Shown: positions 1 through 5,176 of the stretch, piece after piece
Layout: each line of letters begins with the position of its first letter
How positions within the stretch are numbered: position 1 is the first letter of the stretch
DNA from: Verrucomicrobiota bacterium
GTDB lineage: Bacteria; Verrucomicrobiota; Verrucomicrobiia; Limisphaerales; UBA1096
DNA length: 11,929 bases
Reading direction: 5' to 3'
Assembly: GCA_003972865.1 (NCBI GenBank)
Contig: QOAX01000028.1
Coordinates: 1-11,929 of the forward strand
Made by a program: the position numbers and the translations under genes
The notes under the pieces: generated by a model
The model's input: only the letters and a program-made list of their open reading frames with translations
The model's database searches: none
What the model was told of the DNA's origin: nothing

Positions 1-39
1 GGGTTTGAAAGGCGATGAAATCGCTCCCGGCGCTTTTTT
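1..39 (-). ncRNA. possible group I intron start in the tRNA-Leu(UAA) anticodon loop (partial)
   Basis: The tRNA-like sequence breaks down exactly after U34 of the UAA anticodon, the insertion point of the group I intron known from cyanobacterial and plastid tRNA-Leu(UAA). What follows on the minus strand fits the opening of such introns. There is a GAG (26-24) that could pair with the 5' exon end with a U-G pair at the splice site, a P2-like hairpin GCGA-TTTCA-TCGC (24-12; its first G overlaps the GAG), and then TTTCAAACCC (10-1), which resembles the UCAAAyyC stretch entering P3/P4 in tRNA group I introns. The core (P4-P8, P7 G-site, 3' splice site) is off the window, so this stays a hypothesis. 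The alternative is a degenerate tRNA. Confidence 0.4.
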
Positions 40-74
40 AAATCCCTCGTGTCTACCAATTCCACCACACCGGC
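1..74 (-). tRNA. tRNA-Leu(UAA), 5' half, interrupted or truncated at left edge
   Basis: Read on the minus strand from 74, the sequence has a 7-nt acceptor strand (GCCGGTG), T8-G9, a typical leucine D-arm (GTGGAATTGGTAGACAC), then the anticodon-stem strand AGGGA followed by TTTAA, giving anticodon UAA with its first base at position 40. This matches the 5' half of bacterial tRNA-Leu very closely. The expected 3' stem strand TCCCT is missing: the next bases are AAAAAGCGCCGGGAGC, and no normal variable arm or T-arm can be folded in the remaining bases. The gene is therefore either split by an intron after U34, whose 3' exon lies outside the window, or a broken tRNA. The 5' half is secure; whether the gene is functional depends on sequence left of base 1. 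Confidence 0.7.
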
Positions 75-120
75 GTCGTTAATGAACTTTGGTTGGCGGC
101 TGCCGACTCGCGGCGGGGCG

Positions 121-148
121 ATTGTACCCGGCGGCGAAGCGTTCGCAA
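121..148 (-). promoter_or_regulatory. possible promoter of the tRNA-Leu gene
   Basis: On the minus strand TTGCGA (148-143; four of six bases match TTGACA), a 16-nt spacer, then TACAAT (126-121; five of six match TATAAT). It lies between the stop codon of the prepilin-like gene at 174 and the tRNA 5' end at 74, which would give a 5' leader of about 40 nt for RNase P to remove. Sequence match only. Confidence 0.35.
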
Positions 149-151
149 GCG

Positions 152-169
152 CCCGCTTGGCCCAGCGGG
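152..169 (-). terminator. hairpin just after the first prepilin-like gene, no U-tract
   Basis: CCCGCT-GGGCCA-AGCGGG on the minus strand forms a 6-bp GC-rich stem with a 6-nt loop, starting 4 nt after the stop codon at 174-176. No T-run follows, so it is not a classical intrinsic terminator. It could act as a 3'-end stabiliser or a Rho-assisted stop. Its core is a variant of the CTTGGCCAAG repeat found elsewhere here. Confidence 0.25.
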
Positions 170-173
170 GCCG

Positions 174-1061
174 TCAGTCGCGGGCGGAGGTGCGCTCGGC
201 CATCCAGAGGATGTCGCGGTTGGCGGCTTTTTTGCCGCGATTGAGCGTGCGCCAGTTCATCGAGTCGCCGTTTTGCAGCGTGGTGGGCTCGACCCATTTG
301 TGGTTCTCGGCGTGGCCGTCGATGAACGAGAGGCTCAGCGCCCCGTTGTGGAACGCCGCCGGGAAATCAATCCAGCCTACGCTCGCCGTGGCCTGAGGCG
401 TGTCCGGCATTCGGAAACCAAAGCCGCCGTCGTTGATGGTGGCGGGGTGCTCGGTGGTGAACACCCAGATCTGCGACGGCCCCGGCCGGTTGCAGTCGGA
501 GTCCTTCGCGTAAACGCGCCACTTGCCGCCGGGATTCGTCAGCGACCCGCCCTGCATCGCGGCGTCGAGCCAGTAGCCCTTCGTCGGGTGCACGCCGTCA
601 TGCCACGTGCCCACCGCCTGGCTGGCCGCCACGCTACGTATGCGCGGCACCACCCCGGCCGGTGAGTCCTTCGTCCGGGGCTTCTTCACCGTGCTCCGGT
701 CGGCCGGGCACTTGTAGATGCCGATGCTCTGCGTGTACGGGCCGAGCACCGCCATCCTCGGGTCGAGCAGCGTCTGCGGATCCCAGTTGTTGCGGTTGTT
801 GCCGTCGAAATTCACGCTGCCGCGCACCCAGTCCATGTTGCCCCAGCCGTAGGCGTTGATGAAGTAGCGCCCGTCGTTGTCGTCGGCGTACAGGGTGAAG
901 GCCAGCTGGAGCTGCTTCATGTTGTTCAGGCAGAAGGTGATCTGCGCCTTGCTCTTGGCCTTGGCCAGCGCCGGCAACAGCAGCCCCGCCAAAATGGCGA
1001 TGATGGCGATCACCACCAGCAGTTCGATCAGCGTAAACGCCCGGCTTGGTCTTGTGTCCAT
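174..1061 (-). CDS. prepilin-like secreted protein with H-X9-DG motif (295 aa)
   Basis: The N-terminus is a type II/IV prepilin-type signal: residues 1-8 are short and basic, followed by FTLIELLVVIAIIAILAG and a long hydrophobic helix to about residue 33, with the conserved Glu13 at mature position +5. Residue -1 is Ala8, not the usual Gly; Ala is tolerated by some prepilin peptidases. Cys44 in CLNNMKQ and a KCPAD motif (117-121) precede the C-terminal H-X9-DG motif (His238, Asp248-Gly249), which defines a family of prepilin-like proteins abundant in Planctomycetes and Verrucomicrobia. The helix probably anchors it in the inner membrane or a pseudopilus-like fibre; its true role is not known. 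The ATG at 1061 is the only start that places the signal at the N-terminus. No Shine-Dalgarno sequence is seen. It stands alone, divergent from the SDR gene, with no pilus assembly genes nearby. Confidence 0.88.
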   Translation of the reverse strand: MDTRPSRAFTLIELLVVIAIIAILAGLLLPALAKAKSKAQITFCLNNMKQLQLAFTLYADDNDGRYFINAYGWGNMDWVRGSVNFDGNNRNNWDPQTLLDPRMAVLGPYTQSIGIYKCPADRSTVKKPRTKDSPAGVVPRIRSVAASQAVGTWHDGVHPTKGYWLDAAMQGGSLTNPGGKWRVYAKDSDCNRPGPSQIWVFTTEHPATINDGGFGFRMPDTPQATASVGWIDFPAAFHNGALSLSFIDGHAENHKWVEPTTLQNGDSMNWRTLNRGKKAANRDILWMAERTSARD

Positions 1062-1069
1062 TGGGTTCG

Positions 1070-1098
1070 ATTCTACAACCGTTTTGCCGCCATGTCTG
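1070..1098 (-). promoter_or_regulatory. possible promoter of the first prepilin-like gene
   Basis: CAGACA (1098-1093, four of six to TTGACA), 17-nt spacer, TAGAAT (1075-1070, five of six to TATAAT) on the minus strand. Only 8 nt separate the -10 element from the ATG, so transcription would start at or next to the start codon and give a leaderless or nearly leaderless mRNA, consistent with the missing Shine-Dalgarno sequence. Confidence 0.3.
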
Positions 1099-1102
1099 CC
1101 AA

Positions 1103-1168
1103 TTAAAGTTCCACGGTCACGCTCGCCGTGGCGGGGTCGGCGCGTTGGTCGAGCGACATTCTACCGAA
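1103..1168 (-). pseudogene. 3'-end fossil of a homologue of the transglutaminase/hydrolase gene
   Basis: Read on the minus strand, this stretch translates as FGRMSLDQRADPATASVTVEL plus a TAA stop, and a TAG stop precedes it (1169-1171). The intact hydrolase encoded at 2796-5144 ends SLHQRADPASVATASVTLKL plus stop. With one 3-residue gap, 14 of 17 aligned residues are identical and both end at the stop. The DNA is also clearly alike: both copies share gtcacgctcgc and gcgcgttg in the same order. The simplest reading is the tail of a paralogous gene whose body was deleted or replaced. A translated 18-codon ORF from the ATG at 1159 is possible but less likely. Confidence 0.6.
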
Positions 1169-1191
1169 CTAAAAAATGTTCGCAAGCCACG

Positions 1192-1201
1192 CTTGGCCAA
1201 G
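1192..1201. repeat. CTTGGCCAAG palindrome, intergenic copy
   Basis: Perfect decamer in the gap between the divergent prepilin-like and SDR genes. The flanks extend the match with the copy at 2399 to 17 bases (ACGCTTGGCCAAGCCGG). Confidence 0.6.
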
Positions 1202-1247
1202 CCGGTTTGGGGCGGCAGTATCTGTGGCCGCAACACTTTGCTGAACT

Positions 1248-2021
1248 ATGCTTCCGGGAATTAAACAGTTTGATTTGAGTGGGAAAGTCGCCGTGATCAC
1301 CGGCGGCTCGAAAGGCTTGGGCGAGGCGATGGCTGCCGGCTTGGCCAGTGCGGGCGCGAACCTCATGCTGGTCAGTCGAAATGACGCTGAAGCCAAGGCC
1401 GTGGCAGCCAAACTCGCCAAGGAATACGACTGCAAGGCGATCGGTTTTGCCGCGGATGTTTCCAAGCAAGCCGACATGGAGGCGATGGCAGCAGAGGCAA
1501 TCGATGCCCTTGGTCAAGTGGACATTCTCATCAACAGCGCCGGCATCAACACGCGCGGCTCAATTGATGAATTGTCTTACGAACAGTTCTCGGAAGTGCA
1601 GCGGATCAATGTGGACGGCATTTGGCTGGCCTGCCGCGCGGTGTTGCCGCATATGAAGCAGCGGCAATACGGACGCATCGTCAACATGGCCAGCGCGCTT
1701 GGCTTGGTTGCGATTCCAAATCGCACTCCGTATGTAACGAGCAAAGGAGGCGTGGTGCAGTTGACGCGGGCATTGGCACTGGAACTGGCCGGCAGCGGGA
1801 TCACGGTGAATGCGATTTGTCCCGGCCCGTTCCTTACGCCGATGAACGTCCCGATCGCGGACACGGAGGAAGGCAAAAAGTTTATCGTTGGCGCAACGGC
1901 GCTCAAACGCTGGGGTGACCTGAAGGAAATTCAAGGCGCAGCGATTTATTTGGCGAGCGACGCCTCCAGCTATACCACCGGTGCCATGCTCAGCGTGGAC
2001 GGCGGCTGGACGGCTCAGTAG
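1248..2021 (+). CDS. SDR-family NAD(P)-dependent oxidoreductase (257 aa)
   Basis: A classical short-chain dehydrogenase/reductase of standard length and Rossmann fold. The nucleotide-binding glycine motif TGGSKGLG is at residues 18-25, a conserved acidic residue at Asp70 (AADV), NSAG at 96-99 (the family NNAG), and the catalytic tetrad is Asn121, Ser149, Tyr162 and Lys166 (YVTSK). PGPFLTP (192-198) and the C-terminal SVDGG (249-253) complete the pattern. It should oxidise or reduce a hydroxyl/carbonyl group on a small soluble substrate in the cytoplasm. The opening FDLSGKVAVITGGSKGLG recalls sugar-acid dehydrogenases such as gluconate 5-dehydrogenase or KduD, but the substrate cannot be fixed from sequence. 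It is the only plus-strand gene here, so it is its own transcription unit. No clear promoter or Shine-Dalgarno sequence is visible before the ATG. It ends 3 bp from the convergent TauE/SafE gene. Confidence 0.93.
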   Translation: MLPGIKQFDLSGKVAVITGGSKGLGEAMAAGLASAGANLMLVSRNDAEAKAVAAKLAKEYDCKAIGFAADVSKQADMEAMAAEAIDALGQVDILINSAGINTRGSIDELSYEQFSEVQRINVDGIWLACRAVLPHMKQRQYGRIVNMASALGLVAIPNRTPYVTSKGGVVQLTRALALELAGSGITVNAICPGPFLTPMNVPIADTEEGKKFIVGATALKRWGDLKEIQGAAIYLASDASSYTTGAMLSVDGGWTAQ

Positions 2022-2024
2022 GTC

Positions 2025-2777
2025 TCAGAAAAAAAGGAGCCGCACTCCGGCAACGACCGAAAAGCCGTAGAGCAAAAACTCAAATAGTTTTTGCGGGATG
2101 AGCTGAATGATTTTTCGTCCAATAAAAATGCCTGCGAAGATGCCGGGCAAAACGAGGAGACTGATCTTGAGCGAATTGGCATCGATCAGATCGAGACTGG
2201 CCACAAGTGGCAGCTTGATGACGTTCACCAAAAGGAAACATCGGGCACCCACTCCGAGAAACGTTTCCTTGGTCATTTTTTCCACCAGGGCATAGATTGA
2301 AAAAACCGGGCCCGCGGCGTTCGCCATGATGGTCGAGGTGCCGATCATCATGCCGCTGCTCCAAGTGAACCCAGATGACTTCGGCAGCTTGACCAACGCT
2401 TGGCCAAGCCGGAGCCGAACCAAATGCAGGGCGAACATCAGCAGGATAATCAGCCCGATCGCCTTTCGGGCGGTGGCTTCCTCGATATAGTCCAACAAAA
2501 AATAACCGGCGGCCAAACCGACAAAGATCGGTGGCAATAGGGGCAGCACTTCCTTCCACGAGGAGTATTTGCGGAACAGCGGATAGACGGTCAGATCACA
2601 AGCAACTAGGAGCGGAACAATGATGCCAACCGATGGCTTGGCCCCGAACAGCTCAGCCAGAATCAGCACGTTGACCATGGCCAAGCCGGGGAAACCGGTC
2701 TTAGAAAACCCGAGGCAAAACGCACCTAACAGTGCGATCAGCCAAGTGGTCACAGAAATGTCGCCGAGCAAATCCAA
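2025..2777 (-). CDS. TauE/SafE (TSUP) family membrane permease (250 aa)
   Basis: A hydrophobic protein with about eight membrane segments in two homologous halves. GFSKTGFPGLA (23-33) in the first half and TSTIMANAAGPVFSIYAL (148-165) in the second are the paired glycine/proline signatures of the sulfite exporter TauE/SafE family, and the length is typical. Family members move sulfite, sulfoacetate or other small organosulfur or organic anions across the inner membrane; the substrate here is unknown. The start is taken as TTG at 2777 because GAGG lies 7 nt upstream, one of very few plausible Shine-Dalgarno sequences in this window. The gene begins 18 bp after the stop of the secreted hydrolase and is in the same reading frame, so it is probably its co-transcribed distal partner. 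A start at the TTG two codons downstream cannot be excluded. Confidence 0.88.
   Translation of the reverse strand: MDLLGDISVTTWLIALLGAFCLGFSKTGFPGLAMVNVLILAELFGAKPSVGIIVPLLVACDLTVYPLFRKYSSWKEVLPLLPPIFVGLAAGYFLLDYIEEATARKAIGLIILLMFALHLVRLRLGQALVKLPKSSGFTWSSGMMIGTSTIMANAAGPVFSIYALVEKMTKETFLGVGARCFLLVNVIKLPLVASLDLIDANSLKISLLVLPGIFAGIFIGRKIIQLIPQKLFEFLLYGFSVVAGVRLLFF
2399..2408. repeat. CTTGGCCAAG palindrome in the TauE/SafE gene
   Basis: Perfect decamer read in the gene frame as CTT GGC CAA G, encoding Leu-Gly-Gln-Ala (LGQA, residues 124-127) in a loop between membrane segments. Confidence 0.6.
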
Positions 2778-2795
2778 GCGTTGGCCTCGGCGTGA

Positions 2796-5144
2796 TCAGA
2801 GTTTGAGTGTCACGCTCGCAGTAGCGACTGAGGCCGGATCAGCGCGTTGATGGAGGGATTTGATAATCTCGCGAGCAGATCGTTTCACCGTTCCGTTGAA
2901 CTTCTCCTCACCGTTAACGGTGATTGTCACCGGCTTGTCGAGATCCAGTAATTGATCCGAAAAACGTACGATCAAGCGTGGGGTTTTTTCGGCGGTAATG
3001 TTGATCGCTTGGCCGTCAACTTCCGCCGTCATGCGCTGCCCCTTGGCCAAGTGCTTCTCCGGAATCTGAAGCCAATAAAACCGCGAGGTGATGCCCTTGG
3101 CTTGGCGCCAAATAATTTTCCTCGGCCACGGGTTGCGCGTGAACTTGGCCATCCACTGCAGCGACTCGGCGTCCTTGCCTTTCATCCAGTGCCCCATCTC
3201 GGGATAAATGCGCACCCTGTTCTCGTAGCCCTCGGGATCGGCCTTGCGCAAATCGGCCAGCAGTCCCTTCCATTTCCCAGCAACTTCATTTCGATTGTAT
3301 GCCCCATCCTTGCCGCCCATGAAAAGGCCAAAGCCTATGTTGCGCAGGTTGTCCGGCTTGGCATCGTTCGGATGCCCGGCCATCATCGAGGCCGCCGCCC
3401 AGCGATCCGCCATTCGCGGCGCAAGTTGGTAGACGCCATCACCACCGGCCGAGTAGCCCATCAGATAAACACGGTTCGGGTTTACACCGCGAGTCGCCAC
3501 GTAATTCTCGATCAAGCGATCAAACAAGCCGTCGATGTGAGACTGGTGCCAGAGGTTCCAGGTGTCGGTCGGCGCACGCGGTGCGATGTAAATTCCCTCC
3601 GCCGGTTGGTAGAGCTTAATCTGGTTTTTCCACTGGCTGTCGTTCACGCGGGTCGGCGCACCACCGCCACCGTGCATCGAGATCCACAGCGAACGCTCCC
3701 CGTCCGGCGCAGTGCCGAACACCTTTTCGAGATAACGCAGTTTCTTGTCCCCCAATTGGATGGACTTGGCCTCGATCTCGGCGGCACGCTGCTTGGCCAA
3801 GCGCTTGCAGTGATCAGCCCAAAGCATCTCAAGCGCCTTTTGGGCGTCGGCCTTGGAGAGGTCGCCCTTGACCCAATCGCCGGGGAGCGTGCCGGGGCGC
3901 ACCTTGGCCGGGACGGCAAGCCAAGCGGTCACGGCGGCGAGTTGCGACGACTCGATCGCCGCTTGTCCGGGGAGTTCGTCCCACTGGACATCGACCGTCA
4001 CGCCGCCGTCCTTGGCACGCCGAATGGGAATCTGCTTCACCTCGCCGCCCTTGGTGAAACGCAGCCAAAGCGGCGTGTTCGGATTACAGGTAAAGCCAGT
4101 GATATCGTTCAGATCAGCCCGACCGGCCTTGGTTTTGCGCGAGGCAAGCACCTGGTTTTTTGCGTCCAGCAACTCGGCCTGCACCTCGATTCGTTTGCCG
4201 CCCCGCTCGTGCACGCGCACGAACAAATCGTCCCCGGTGTTTTCACGGCTGCTCCCGACGGTGTACCGATCGGTGACGTTGAAGGCGTTGACCTGTTTGG
4301 CGTCGATATCCCAAACCATCGGAAAGCGCGTGCCGGTTTTTTTCCACGATGTCGCATAGATCGAGTTCTGCCAGTTGGACTTGTCGGCCTTCGCTGCAGC
4401 ACCGACAAACCAGCCCCGATTCAACCCGGCGGCGTTGTATTCGTCTGATCCAGTGAAGTGCCAGTCGCCGTCCCAGATCTCCGACCACGTGTGATTGCCG
4501 CGATTGTTCGTCCACAGCGGCGTTCCAGCGACGCGCGATGCGATACCCACCGAGCGACAGGCATCGACGAGAATGATCGACAAGCCGGTGCAGGTCGCCC
4601 TGCCCTGCGCGATCGACTCAGCCGGACTTTGGTTCGGCTGTTTTCGGCCGGTGTTGTAGTGGACGTTGATGAGGTTAAAGATCTTGCTGTTGAGCGCCTG
4701 CACCGCCTCGGTGGCGGTCGACGCCTTGGCCACGATGTCGCGGCATTTCTTGTAAAAGTCCGGCCGCCAACGCTCACGCGTCTCGTCGAGGCTGGCGTAC
4801 GGGAGCACCTCGTTAAAAAAAAGCGCCTCGGGCAATTGAGCACACCAAGGGAACTCCTTGCGCGCCTTCATCGCCAGGTCGAGGTTCTCGGTGAGAAACT
4901 CGCGATCGAGCGACGAGAGGTCGCCCGGCGGCATGCCCTCGACAAGAAACTCGGCGGCACGTTGGCCAAGGTCGCCGTGCGTTTTTTTGGCTGTGGAAAT
5001 GAATGCCTCGAGTTCGGCGCGATTGTCACCGGCCTTGGCCAGGGCGGCTTCCAACACCTCGCCCGCTTGGCCAAGCGCAACGGTACCCGCCAACAGGCTG
5101 GCGGCAAAAAAAAGTTTCATCCGTGTCAGAAACTGTGTCGGCAT
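2796..5144 (-). CDS. secreted transglutaminase-like + alpha/beta-hydrolase fusion enzyme (782 aa)
   Basis: Numbering is from the ATG at 5144. A signal peptide comes first: MKLFFAASLLAGTVALGQA at 9-27. A transglutaminase-like (papain-fold) domain spans about 90-240, with the probable triad Cys185 (RATCTGLS), His218 (GNHTWSE) and Asp234 (TGSDE). A beta-rich linker runs from about 270 to 400. The C-terminal half is an alpha/beta-hydrolase of the PHB-depolymerase/feruloyl-esterase type: oxyanion motif HGGGG (491-495), nucleophile Ser565 in GYSAGG, Asp613 in MGGKDG and His652 in EMGHW. A small beta tail follows. Both catalytic sets look complete. It should act outside the cytoplasmic membrane on peptide and ester bonds of an unknown polymer or envelope component. 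It follows the permease gene closely. Other possible starts are the ATG at 5120, which leaves the tightest signal peptide, and a TTG at 5180, which overlaps the permease stop as TTGA. A fossil of a homologous tail lies at 1103-1168. Confidence 0.87.
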   Translation of the reverse strand: MPTQFLTRMKLFFAASLLAGTVALGQAGEVLEAALAKAGDNRAELEAFISTAKKTHGDLGQRAAEFLVEGMPPGDLSSLDREFLTENLDLAMKARKEFPWCAQLPEALFFNEVLPYASLDETRERWRPDFYKKCRDIVAKASTATEAVQALNSKIFNLINVHYNTGRKQPNQSPAESIAQGRATCTGLSIILVDACRSVGIASRVAGTPLWTNNRGNHTWSEIWDGDWHFTGSDEYNAAGLNRGWFVGAAAKADKSNWQNSIYATSWKKTGTRFPMVWDIDAKQVNAFNVTDRYTVGSSRENTGDDLFVRVHERGGKRIEVQAELLDAKNQVLASRKTKAGRADLNDITGFTCNPNTPLWLRFTKGGEVKQIPIRRAKDGGVTVDVQWDELPGQAAIESSQLAAVTAWLAVPAKVRPGTLPGDWVKGDLSKADAQKALEMLWADHCKRLAKQRAAEIEAKSIQLGDKKLRYLEKVFGTAPDGERSLWISMHGGGGAPTRVNDSQWKNQIKLYQPAEGIYIAPRAPTDTWNLWHQSHIDGLFDRLIENYVATRGVNPNRVYLMGYSAGGDGVYQLAPRMADRWAAASMMAGHPNDAKPDNLRNIGFGLFMGGKDGAYNRNEVAGKWKGLLADLRKADPEGYENRVRIYPEMGHWMKGKDAESLQWMAKFTRNPWPRKIIWRQAKGITSRFYWLQIPEKHLAKGQRMTAEVDGQAINITAEKTPRLIVRFSDQLLDLDKPVTITVNGEEKFNGTVKRSAREIIKSLHQRADPASVATASVTLKL
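3042..3051. repeat. CTTGGCCAAG palindrome in the hydrolase gene, copy 1
   Basis: Perfect decamer read here as TTG GCC AAG, Leu-Ala-Lys, a different frame from the copies at 2399 and 5066. Confidence 0.6.
3792..3801. repeat. CTTGGCCAAG palindrome in the hydrolase gene, copy 2
   Basis: Perfect decamer, with flanks making GCTTGGCCAAGCGCTT. It encodes Leu-Ala-Lys within KRLAKQR, in the helix before the hydrolase domain. Confidence 0.6.
5066..5075. repeat. CTTGGCCAAG palindrome at the signal-peptide cleavage region
   Basis: The best copy: the perfect palindrome extends to 14 bp, CGCTTGGCCAAGCG (5064-5077). It encodes LGQA at the end of the hydrolase signal peptide, in the same frame as the copy at 2399. 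Confidence 0.65.
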
Positions 5145-5176
5145 GAACGGGAGCTTACCCGCCTTCCTGGGCAAGA

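Noticed and set aside
1..74. Complete, uninterrupted tRNA-Leu extending past the left edge
   Set aside because: The spacing would place TTCAAA near the T-loop position, but the anticodon stem (AGGGA against AAGCG) and the T-stem (CGCCT against CC) do not pair.
93..665. Plus-strand open frame opposite the first prepilin-like gene
   Set aside because: Antisense to a gene with a canonical prepilin signal and H-X9-DG motif; its translation shows no family signature.
1103..1159. Mini-ORF of 18 codons from the ATG at 1159 as an upstream regulatory peptide of the prepilin-like gene
   Set aside because: The match to the hydrolase C-terminus, including the stop position, is better explained as a gene fossil; no ribosome binding site is visible.
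2952..4448. Long plus-strand open frame (498 codons) opposite the hydrolase gene
   Set aside because: It is antisense to a gene with two catalytic motif sets and a signal peptide, has no recognisable domain, and is rich in Arg/His/Val/Leu, as expected for the opposite strand of GC-rich coding DNA.
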